Assembly: GCA_934462885.1 (NCBI GenBank)
Contig: CAKSJC010000127.1
Location: 1-5,611, forward strand
Origin: an uncultured Eubacteriales bacterium
GTDB lineage: Bacteria > Bacillota > Clostridia > Oscillospirales > CAG-272
Direction of reading: 5' to 3'
DNA: 5,611 nucleotides
Shown here: positions 1 to 5,073 of the stretch, one piece after another
Position numbering within the stretch: the first letter of the stretch is position 1
Layout: every line of letters begins with the position of its first letter
Position numbers and translations under genes: made by a program
The notes under the pieces: generated by a model
What the model saw: the letters and a program-made list of their open reading frames with translations, nothing else
Databases searched by the model: none
Told to the model about the DNA's origin: nothing

Positions 1-282
1 GTATGGCGTTGTGTGTATACTCTTTCTCGGCGTTGCCATCATGTCAGCCACAGTATCGCGCCATTTCTTATAGTGCTCCGTTTTCTTGTGAAATTCTGCC
101 GCTTCCTCGTCTTTATATACTTCGTAGAGAACAAACTTAGTTGAATCCGCGTTATCATGAAGAACGTCAAATCGCACGTTCCCATGTTCTTTTCTCGAAT
201 TTTCATGATTATAAGACGTTATTTTAACAAATTCATCTACAAATTCCGGCTTTACATCAACAAATACAAGCGTTGCTTTCAT
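1..282 (-). CDS. LsrG-like ABM-fold protein (antibiotic biosynthesis monooxygenase family), 3' end cut by window
   Basis: The frame is open from an ATG at 282 to the left edge (94 residues seen). It is preceded by a good ribosome binding site (AAAAGGTGA, 288-296 on the minus strand). The protein begins MKATLVFVDV and has the small ferredoxin-like alpha/beta pattern of the ABM family. Segments GNVRFDVLHD (34-43), YEVYKDEEAAEFHKKTEHYK (53-72) and a late TPRK (84-87) closely resemble, from memory, E. coli LsrG (about 96 aa), which isomerises phosphorylated autoinducer-2. If the length is similar, only a few C-terminal residues are missing. Family members act as cofactor-free monooxygenases or isomerases on quinol-like or dicarbonyl compounds, usually as cytosolic dimers. 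H65, H70 and E54 are the obvious polar candidates for the active site. It lies 27 nt after the VOC gene, probably in the same transcript. No other lsr genes are visible, so an autoinducer-2 role is not shown; a generic isomerase or putative quinol monooxygenase is equally possible. Confidence 0.85.
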   Translation of the reverse strand, partial: MKATLVFVDVKPEFVDEFVKITSYNHENSRKEHGNVRFDVLHDNADSTKFVLYEVYKDEEAAEFHKKTEHYKKWRDTVADMMATPRKSIHTTPY

Positions 283-309
283 TTTTGTCACCTTTTACAA
301 ATTACAAGA

Positions 310-717
310 TTACAGTATTTTGAAAAATTCAAGTTCTTCTCCATCGGGACCGTATACAAATCCGCAGTTAAGCGTAAGAGAAACCGGCGAAGAATCGACC
401 CGTACTACTTTAGGAGCGGATTTTGCTTTTGCTCCCGCGGCAAGCGCTGTCGCGTATGCTTCATCAACATTGTCGACCCTCATTGCAAAGTGGATATACT
501 GCGGGTTATTTCTCTCGCCGTCATGTCCTCCCGCGAAAAGTTCAAGAATACTGCCGTCCCCCATGTCAAGCATTGCAATACGGTGTTCTCCCTCTCCCCA
601 CATTGTATAAAGAGACATTCCAAGACCCTCTGTGTAAAATTTCAAAGATTTTTCAAAATCTGTCGCCAAAAGCGCGATATGATGAAAACCCATTCCTTTT
701 ATAATTTTGTTTGACAT
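310..717 (-). CDS. VOC family protein (glyoxalase/lactoylglutathione lyase-like)
   Basis: This is a complete 135-aa protein, the usual size for a one-domain pair of VOC beta-alpha-beta-beta-beta modules. Module one starts at GFHHIALLATDFEKSLKFY (10-28) and continues to SILELF (56-61). Module two starts at YIHFAMRVDNVDEAYATAL (74-92) and ends with DPGPDGE-like YGPDGEELEFF (122-132). Metal-binding positions expected for the fold are all filled: H13 (with H12 beside it), E59, H76 and E130, so an active divalent-metal enzyme is likely. Known relatives include glyoxalase I, methylmalonyl-CoA epimerase and ring-cleaving dioxygenases; the substrate cannot be told. The start at 717 lies inside the end of the upstream Gfo gene. 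It has a strong ribosome binding site (AAGGAAGGAG, 725-734 on the minus strand, 7 nt away), which supports this ATG over the internal Met9. The 19-nt overlap suggests translational coupling with the oxidoreductase. Confidence 0.92.
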   Translation of the reverse strand: MSNKIIKGMGFHHIALLATDFEKSLKFYTEGLGMSLYTMWGEGEHRIAMLDMGDGSILELFAGGHDGERNNPQYIHFAMRVDNVDEAYATALAAGAKAKSAPKVVRVDSSPVSLTLNCGFVYGPDGEELEFFKIL

Positions 718-1778
718 AATTTTACTCCTTCCTTATTTTCAAATTTTGTTCCGCTTTTTACTTTTTCTATAACTTCAACAACCTTGGCGGCCTGATCAAG
801 TCCTATCGGATACGGTTTCCCATGTCTTATTGACTCGTAAAGATAATCCCATATCCTCGGAGTTCCGTCCACGCTGTCCATCGGAACGGACTCCTCAATC
901 CAGTTAAGAGTTTCCGTATTGGTAAATCCGGAGTCAGTTCCGGGCGTATTGGGATTTGCGTCAATGTGAGCAAGCTCTTTGTTCGGATCAAGATATTTAA
1001 ATTTGAGATTATATCCCTCAGATATCAAAGTTCCTCGTGAGCCGTATACGGTATATTCGGGAGTTTTTATTGCTACGCCTCCCGATATCTCCATGTCGAC
1101 TATCCTGTTATTTATTCCGGTAAATACAATTTTAATGTGATCCTCACAATCCCCTGCCGCTGCAACGTGCTTTATATTTGAGTAGAAGTTTTTGTAATCT
1201 CCGCCGCAGAATTGAAGAGAGTGATCGATAATATGAGGTCCCCAGTTTAAGAGTTGACCGCCGCCGTATTCTTTGATGGTCTGCCAATCGCAACGTCTTT
1301 GAAAGTTGTTTCTCGTTAGCTTTATCTCATAAACATCCCCGAGTTTACCAGAATCTATTATCTCCATGACCTGTTCAAACGGACGTTCAAAACGCCTGTT
1401 ATGTCTTATGTAAAGGTGCGGTCCGGCAGGCTCGCTTCCGAGTGATATAAGTTCGGCCGCTTCAGCCGCGGACATACAAAAAGGCTTCTCAAGCATTACG
1501 TCTTTTCCGGCAAGAAGAGCCATTTTGGCATGTTTATAATGATCGCAGGAGCGAGTTGCTATCGACACAAGTGCAACCTCGGGATCCGATATAAGATCTT
1601 CTATTTTTTCGTATGTTTTACTCTTGAACTCTTCTTCAAACAATTTCATTCTTTCAGGAATTATGTCGCATACTGCGTAAAAACAAAATTTGTCCTCGCG
1701 TGATTTGAGCTCATTACGGTGCATTCCTTCACCTGCGCGTCCGAGTCCAACAAGTCCTATCTTTATCGGTCTTTCCAT
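699..1778 (-). CDS. Gfo/Idh/MocA family NAD(P)-dependent oxidoreductase
   Basis: This is a complete 359-aa protein, typical for the family. An N-terminal Rossmann domain (about 1-125) carries the dinucleotide motif GLVGLG (8-13) and the family signature EKPF (97-100), whose K98 is the usual catalytic lysine. The C-terminal alpha/beta substrate domain contains GGGQLLNWGPHIIDH (172-186). There H182 matches the catalytic histidine of inositol and glucose-fructose dehydrogenases, while the usual Asp four residues earlier is N178. Members oxidise or reduce a hydroxyl or keto group of sugars, inositols or sugar acids in the cytosol; the substrate here is unknown. The start at 1778 is preceded by a perfect AGGAGG (1785-1790 on the minus strand, 6 nt away). 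The gene follows lexA by 42 nt and overlaps the VOC gene by 19 nt, so it is probably co-transcribed with the VOC and ABM genes, which may process its product or a reactive by-product. A dehydrogenase role is well supported; anything finer is guesswork. Confidence 0.93.
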   Translation of the reverse strand: MERPIKIGLVGLGRAGEGMHRNELKSREDKFCFYAVCDIIPERMKLFEEEFKSKTYEKIEDLISDPEVALVSIATRSCDHYKHAKMALLAGKDVMLEKPFCMSAAEAAELISLGSEPAGPHLYIRHNRRFERPFEQVMEIIDSGKLGDVYEIKLTRNNFQRRCDWQTIKEYGGGQLLNWGPHIIDHSLQFCGGDYKNFYSNIKHVAAAGDCEDHIKIVFTGINNRIVDMEISGGVAIKTPEYTVYGSRGTLISEGYNLKFKYLDPNKELAHIDANPNTPGTDSGFTNTETLNWIEESVPMDSVDGTPRIWDYLYESIRHGKPYPIGLDQAAKVVEVIEKVKSGTKFENKEGVKLCQTKL

Positions 1779-1801
1779 AAAAATCCTCCTGTAAAATTTT
1801 A

Positions 1802-1823
1802 TAATAAAACACCCGTTTTATTA
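1802..1823 (-). other. AT-rich hairpin at the end of lexA
   Basis: A perfect 9-bp inverted repeat (TAATAAAAC / GTTTTATTA) with a 4-nt loop covers the lexA stop codon. On the minus strand it is followed by TAAAATTTT rather than a clean U-run, and the stem has a single G-C pair. It could be a weak or leaky terminator, a 3' stabiliser, or chance in AT-rich DNA. It sits between lexA and the ribosome binding site of the Gfo gene, so it bears on whether these genes share a transcript. Confidence 0.4.
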
Positions 1824-2435
1824 CTTATAGAATCTTATATTAGCAACGACTTTTCCGAGAATAACAAGTTCATCCGTAATTATCGGTTTCATTGTGTGAT
1901 TTTCAGGCTGAAGTCTAAAGTGTCCGTTCTCCTTATAGAAAGTTTTTACAGTAGCTTCCTCTTCTATCATCGCTACAATTATTTCTCCGTTTTCGGCGAC
2001 CGGAGTTTTTTCAACAATTACTATGTCCCCGTCAAGTATTCCTGCTTCTATCATGCTTCTGCCGCTCACACGAAGAGCAAAAAGCTCGTTTTCGGATCTG
2101 GGAAACAGTCCTGAAAGATATTCAATATATCCCTCTCGGTTTTCGACGGCAAGTATCGGAACTCCGGCCGTCACGCGTCCGACGATCGGAATTTTTCCGG
2201 ATTTTTTTTCATCTTCACATTCTATTTTTATTGTGCGTCCCTTGCCGCTTTTTTTAGAAATATACCCTTTTTTTTCAAGCTTGTCAAGATACATATGTAC
2301 GGTTGACGTACTTTTTATCCCAAGCGCCGCACAGATATCCCGGATCGACGGTGAATAACCGTTTTCATTTATATTATCGCATAGATACCGGAACAGTCTT
2401 TTTTCTTTTTCGCTTAATTCATTCTGCAAATACAT
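1821..2435 (-). CDS. lexA: LexA repressor, SOS regulator (self-cleaving serine protease)
   Basis: LexA represses DNA-damage genes and is inactivated by RecA-stimulated self-cleavage. I place the start at the ATG at 2435 because AAGGATGAG (2439-2447 on the minus strand) sits at normal distance. The in-frame ATG 8 codons upstream (2459) has no ribosome binding site. This gives 204 aa, matching the usual 200-210. The N-terminal winged helix spans about residues 1-70, with the recognition region SPSIRDICAALGIKSTSTVH (28-47). The C-terminal S24 peptidase domain has the cleavage site VTAGVP with Ala90-Gly91, the nucleophile in SGRSM (Ser127) and the general base in ATVKTF (Lys164). All catalytic parts are present, so it should be functional. 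It is divergent from the PEP carboxykinase gene and is followed in the same direction by the Gfo gene after 42 nt. A LexA-box-like site over its own promoter suggests autoregulation. Confidence 0.97.
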   Translation of the reverse strand: MYLQNELSEKEKRLFRYLCDNINENGYSPSIRDICAALGIKSTSTVHMYLDKLEKKGYISKKSGKGRTIKIECEDEKKSGKIPIVGRVTAGVPILAVENREGYIEYLSGLFPRSENELFALRVSGRSMIEAGILDGDIVIVEKTPVAENGEIIVAMIEEEATVKTFYKENGHFRLQPENHTMKPIITDELVILGKVVANIRFYK

Positions 2436-2503
2436 TTTCTCATCCTTAAAAGCTCTCATAAAAAATATCGTTTCAGTCTAACATATTAATACATTACATT
2501 TTG

Positions 2504-2532
2504 ATTATAACATATATTTTTGTAAAAGTAAA
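2504..2532 (-). promoter_or_regulatory. lexA promoter (-35 TTTACT, -10 TATAAT)
   Basis: On the minus strand TTTACT (2527-2532) and a consensus TATAAT (2504-2509) are separated by exactly 17 bp. Transcription should start near 2497, giving a leader of about 61 nt before the ATG at 2435. This also fits the shorter lexA start. The -35 hexamer is overlapped by the LexA-box-like site. Confidence 0.75.
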
Positions 2533-2542
2533 CACTTGTTCG
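2529..2542 (-). promoter_or_regulatory. Putative LexA (SOS) box
   Basis: On the minus strand the site reads CGAACAAGTGTTTA. It matches 8 of the 10 defined positions of the Gram-positive consensus CGAAC-N4-GTTCG: one half-site is perfect and the other has GTTTA. It overlaps the -35 hexamer of the lexA promoter, the right place for repression by LexA of its own gene. It ends about 65 bp before the -35 box of the divergent PEP carboxykinase promoter, so direct control of that gene is less likely. Confidence 0.65.
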
Positions 2543-2607
2543 GCTTTATTTCATTAAAAGATTTTTGTTACGAAAATGTAAAAACGGAAAAATAATATCA
2601 TTTTTGC

Positions 2608-2636
2608 TTGAAAAGAAAAAGTTCTTTGTGTATAAT
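2608..2636 (+). promoter_or_regulatory. Promoter of the PEP carboxykinase gene (-35 TTGAAA, -10 TATAAT)
   Basis: TTGAAA (2608-2613) and TATAAT (2631-2636) are 17 bp apart, an almost ideal housekeeping sigma promoter. The start of transcription should fall near 2643, leaving a leader of about 64 nt. The TTG of the -35 box is in frame with the carboxykinase gene and could be mistaken for a start codon. Confidence 0.75.
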
Positions 2637-2690
2637 ATATGATAGCAAGTTTTTGGAAGCGAGAAATCGTTTCTGTGAATTTAATTTTTC

Positions 2691-2697
2691 AAAGGAG
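2691..2697 (+). promoter_or_regulatory. Ribosome binding site deciding the PEP carboxykinase start
   Basis: AAAGGAG lies 9 nt before the ATG at 2707. It shows that translation begins there and not at the upstream in-frame TTG at 2608, which would add 33 residues unlike the family and would lie upstream of the predicted transcription start. Confidence 0.85.
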
Positions 2698-2706
2698 TTA
2701 TTTATT

Positions 2707-4497
2707 ATGGTAAACGTAAAAAATAAACACGTTCAGTCATGGATAGATGAAATGGCTGCGTTAACATGTCCTGATAAGATCGTTCTTATTGACGGCTCTG
2801 AAGAACAGGCTGAGGCTCTCCGCGCAGAAGCTTGCTCTACGGGCGAAATGATCAAGCTCAATGAGGAAAAGCTCCCCGGATGCTATCTCCACCGTACAGC
2901 TGTTAACGATGTCGCAAGAGTTGAAAACAGAACTTTCATATGCACTAAAAAGAAAGAGGACGCCGGCAATATCAACAACTGGATGGAGCCCAATGAATGC
3001 TACGAAAAGCTTTCCAAGTTGTATAAAGGATCTATGAAAGGCAGAACGATGTACGTAATCCCCTATTCAATGGGTATCGTAGGTTCTGACTTTGCAAAAT
3101 ACGGCATAGAGCTGACTGACTCTATATATGTTGTTCTCAACATGATTATCATGACAAGAGTTGGTCTTAATGTACTTGAAGCTCTCGGAGATTCTGCAAA
3201 TTACATCAAGGGACTTCACTCTAAAGCTGATCTTGACGAAGAAAATCGATATATCTGCCACTTCCCGGAAGACAACACAATTTGGTCCGTTAACTCCGGT
3301 TACGGAGGAAATGTTCTTCTCGGCAAAAAATGCTTCGCGCTCCGTATCGCTTCCTACCTCGGACGTAAAGAGGGATGGATGGCTGAACATATGCTCATTC
3401 TCGGCGTTGAATTCCCGAACGGCGACATAAAATACATTACAGCCGCATTCCCGTCCGCTTGCGGTAAGACAAACCTCGCTATGCTTATTCCTCCGGAAAT
3501 CTATCGTAAACAGGGCTACAAGGTATGGTGCGTAGGCGACGATATCGCATGGCTTAGAATAGGTTCCGACGGACGTCTTTGGGCTGTCAACCCCGAAAAC
3601 GGATTCTTTGGCGTTGCTCCCGGTACAAACGAGCACTCCAATCCTAACGCTCTTCACACCTGCATGAAGGACACTATCTTTACAAACGTTTGCCACAACC
3701 TTGACGACAATACGGTTTGGTGGGAAGGTCTTAACGATACTCCTCCGAAGCATGCTCTCAACTGGCGCGGCGAACCTTGGGATTACACCAAGTATGACAA
3801 AGCTAATAAAGTTCAAACAGCAGGCGCTCATCCGAACTCAAGATTTACGGCTAAAGCTGTCAACTGTCCTTGCCTCTCCAAAGAGTTCAATAATCCGGCA
3901 GGCGTTCCGATTTCTGCTATTGTATTCGGCGGTAGACGTGCCAAAACCGCTCCCCTTGTATATCAGTCAACTTCATGGCAAAACGGTACATTCGTTGGTT
4001 CCATCATGGCTTCCGAAACAACAGCAGCTGCCGCAGGCGCTGTCGGCGTAGTCCGTCGCGACCCGATGGCTATGCGTCCGTTCGCAGGCTACAACATGGG
4101 CGACTATTTCGCACACTGGCTTGAAATGGGCAAAATGATCCCGCATGCTCCGAAAATATTCCATGTTAACTGGTTCAGAACAGATGAAAACGGAAACTTC
4201 ATATGGCCCGGATTCGGCGATAACATGAGAGTTCTTCTTTGGATTCTCGCTCGCTGCGAAGGAAAAGTTGAAGCTGATCTCACTCCTATCGGATACGTTC
4301 CAAAACCTGAAGATATCAACATCGAGGGTCTTGACGGAATCACAGTTGACACTATTCGTGATCTTATTTCCGTTGATAAGGAAAGCTGGAAAGCGGACAT
4401 CGCTAACATCAAAGATTTCTATAATCAAATCGGCGACAGAGTTCCTGCTGAACTTAAAGAAGAACTTGCAGCTCTTGAAGAAAGACTTAGCAAATAA
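2707..4497 (+). CDS. pckG: Phosphoenolpyruvate carboxykinase (GTP)
   Basis: This cytosolic enzyme interconverts oxaloacetate + GTP and phosphoenolpyruvate + CO2 + GDP (EC 4.1.1.32). It serves gluconeogenesis, or CO2 fixation towards oxaloacetate in fermenters. The 596-aa product has the family's usual length. Visible landmarks: substrate arginine in DVARVE (R71); YGGN (199-202); GKKCFALRIAS with metal-ligand lysine at 207/208; GWMAEHML with metal-ligand H228; the P-loop FPSACGKTN (248-256) containing S250, the mobile-loop cysteine C252, K254 and T255; GDDIAW with metal-ligand D279; and PNSRF with R379. The guanine pocket is intact by comparison with human PCK1: F490, F498, F503 and N506 in the NWFR...WPGFGDN segment. 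This argues for GTP rather than ATP and separates it from the ATP-type PckA. The gene has its own promoter and terminator, so it is a single-gene unit divergent from lexA. No truncation or missing key residue is seen. Confidence 0.97.
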   Translation: MVNVKNKHVQSWIDEMAALTCPDKIVLIDGSEEQAEALRAEACSTGEMIKLNEEKLPGCYLHRTAVNDVARVENRTFICTKKKEDAGNINNWMEPNECYEKLSKLYKGSMKGRTMYVIPYSMGIVGSDFAKYGIELTDSIYVVLNMIIMTRVGLNVLEALGDSANYIKGLHSKADLDEENRYICHFPEDNTIWSVNSGYGGNVLLGKKCFALRIASYLGRKEGWMAEHMLILGVEFPNGDIKYITAAFPSACGKTNLAMLIPPEIYRKQGYKVWCVGDDIAWLRIGSDGRLWAVNPENGFFGVAPGTNEHSNPNALHTCMKDTIFTNVCHNLDDNTVWWEGLNDTPPKHALNWRGEPWDYTKYDKANKVQTAGAHPNSRFTAKAVNCPCLSKEFNNPAGVPISAIVFGGRRAKTAPLVYQSTSWQNGTFVGSIMASETTAAAAGAVGVVRRDPMAMRPFAGYNMGDYFAHWLEMGKMIPHAPKIFHVNWFRTDENGNFIWPGFGDNMRVLLWILARCEGKVEADLTPIGYVPKPEDINIEGLDGITVDTIRDLISVDKESWKADIANIKDFYNQIGDRVPAELKEELAALEERLSK

Positions 4498-4517
4498 ATT
4501 TCAGATTATAAAGTCAG

Positions 4518-4554
4518 AAAAAGTTCTCCGACCATTACGGTCGGGGAACTTTTT
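4518..4554 (+). terminator. Intrinsic terminator after the PEP carboxykinase gene
   Basis: A 16-bp stem (arms 4518-4533 and 4539-4554, with one G-U pair) closes a 5-nt loop. The GC-rich upper part pairs CCGACC with GGTCGG. The stem base runs into TTTTT, and the hairpin starts 20 nt after the stop codon. The A-run on the other side would let it act in both directions, although no convergent gene is present. Confidence 0.92.
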
Positions 4555-4614
4555 AACATTAAAAATTTACCTTAAATAAAAAAGTTGCTCTTTTTTAGTT
4601 ATAACTTTCTTGTA

Positions 4615-4643
4615 TTTACAAATCTTACACATTATGCTATAAT
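4615..4643 (+). promoter_or_regulatory. Extended -10 promoter upstream of the DUF951 gene
   Basis: TTTACA (4615-4620) and TATAAT (4638-4643) are 17 bp apart, and TGC directly precedes the -10 box, forming an extended -10 element. Transcription should start near 4650. This places an approximately 136-nt untranslated leader in front of the DUF951 gene, and the promoter may also serve the yfhO-like gene. Confidence 0.75.
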
Positions 4644-4650
4644 TGACGTG

Positions 4651-4676
4651 AGTATAATATGTAAGTTAATTATACT
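4651..4676. repeat. Operator-like dyad at the predicted transcription start
   Basis: Perfect 8-bp inverted arms AGTATAAT (4651-4658) and ATTATACT (4669-4676) are separated by 10 bp. The dyad begins within a base or two of the predicted start of transcription. Its size and place fit a repressor operator; it could also form a weak hairpin at the 5' end of the mRNA. The arms are AT-rich, so chance is possible. Confidence 0.4.
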
Positions 4677-4686
4677 TGTTATAAAT

Positions 4687-4723
4687 CTGAAAAGATCTCG
4701 GATGCAGAAGCAGATCATTTCGG
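4687..4723 (+). other. Possible structured leader element before the DUF951 gene
   Basis: In the leader, CTGAAAAGATCT (4687-4698) can pair with AGATCATTTCGG (4712-4723) as a 12-position stem with one A-A mismatch and one U-G pair, around a 13-nt loop. A second, weaker pairing (ATAAG 4725-4729 with CTTAT 4751-4755) is possible downstream. I do not recognise a known riboswitch class. The rest of the 4555-4785 gap holds the promoter and dyad; I see no gene with a start codon in it. Confidence 0.35.
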
Positions 4724-4785
4724 CATAAGGCTCAGCTACGCAGTTATAATCTTATCCTGACAAATAAATTTTTCAAGGTGAAAAC

Positions 4786-5001
4786 ATGAATATACCAAAA
4801 ATAAATGTTGGGGATCATCTCGAACTGAAAAAAAAACACCCGTGCGGCTCAAACTGCTTCTCTGTTGTACGAGTCGGAAGCGATATCCGCATCATCTGCG
4901 ACGGATGCGGTCGTGATCTCGTTATCCCGCGCGAAAAACTTGAAAAATCAATAAAGAAAATTAATACGGCATTAGATAAAGATTCAGGCAAAACAGTATA
5001 A
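4786..5001 (+). CDS. DUF951 family small protein, putative metal-binding
   Basis: This is a complete 71-aa protein. It has AAGGTGA (4775-4781) as ribosome binding site 4 nt before the ATG. The pattern VGDHLELKKKHPCGSN (8-23), RVGSDIRIICDGCGRDLVIPREKLEKSIKKI (29-59) is that of DUF951, a short conserved Firmicute family (about 60-70 aa) of unknown function. H18, C20, C38 and C41 (HPC plus CxxCG) look like a zinc-type site. An additional C24 makes a CxxxC...CxxC arrangement, whereas I recall a non-cysteine there in many members. The rest is predicted as a small beta-rich domain with a basic helix at the C-terminal end, so nucleic-acid binding is a fair guess but unproven. It has its own promoter and an unusually long leader, and it precedes the yfhO-like gene by 72 nt with a strong hairpin in between. 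Confidence 0.92.
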   Translation: MNIPKINVGDHLELKKKHPCGSNCFSVVRVGSDIRIICDGCGRDLVIPREKLEKSIKKINTALDKDSGKTV

Positions 5002-5011
5002 TATCACCTTT

Positions 5012-5048
5012 GTCTTTTCACTTGCATTTGTCTTGCAAGTGAAAAGAC
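5012..5048 (+). repeat. Perfect 15-bp inverted repeat between the DUF951 and yfhO-like genes
   Basis: GTCTTTTCACTTGCA (5012-5026) and its exact complement TGCAAGTGAAAAGAC (5034-5048) flank a 7-nt loop. The hairpin starts 10 nt after the DUF951 stop and ends 25 nt before the next start codon. No U-tract follows on either strand (GAAAATTAAAG on the plus side), so it is not a standard terminator. It may protect or process the mRNA, attenuate read-through, or bind a regulator as DNA. Confidence 0.8.
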
Positions 5049-5073
5049 GAAAATTAAAGAAAGAACTGCAGTT

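Noticed and set aside
157..714. 185-aa plus-strand open frame.
   Set aside because: It lies opposite the VOC and ABM genes, its composition is rich in Arg, Phe, Cys and His as expected from an antisense frame, and it has no recognisable domain.
2436..2459. Longer LexA start at the ATG at 2459.
   Set aside because: No ribosome binding site precedes it, whereas AAGGATGAG fits the ATG at 2435, which also gives the normal family length.
2573..2604. AAAATG...CATTTT inverted repeat in the lexA-pckG intergenic region.
   Set aside because: It has only 6-bp AT-rich arms with a 20-nt spacer, expected by chance in this composition.
2612..2625. Second LexA box at the GTTC before the pckG -10.
   Set aside because: The other half-site (AAAGA) does not match CGAAC, so there is no palindrome.
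2608..2706. Extension of the PEP carboxykinase frame to a TTG at 2608 (33 more residues).
   Set aside because: The TTG is part of the -35 box, it lies before the predicted transcription start, it has no ribosome binding site, and the ATG at 2707 has a good one.
3067..3831. 254-aa minus-strand open frame inside the PEP carboxykinase gene.
   Set aside because: It is antisense to a strongly conserved enzyme, with no recognisable domain or ribosome binding site.
4665..4760. Short open frame in the DUF951 leader encoding a protein-like stretch (KISDAEADHFGIRLSYAV).
   Set aside because: It has no usable start codon or ribosome binding site and is only 31 codons between stops, which is common by chance. 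A gene remnant is conceivable; a protein search with this peptide would settle it.
4997..5002. TATAAT over the DUF951 stop codon as a yfhO promoter.
   Set aside because: No acceptable -35 hexamer is found 16-18 bp upstream and there is no TGn extension; the match arises from the codons GTA TAA T.
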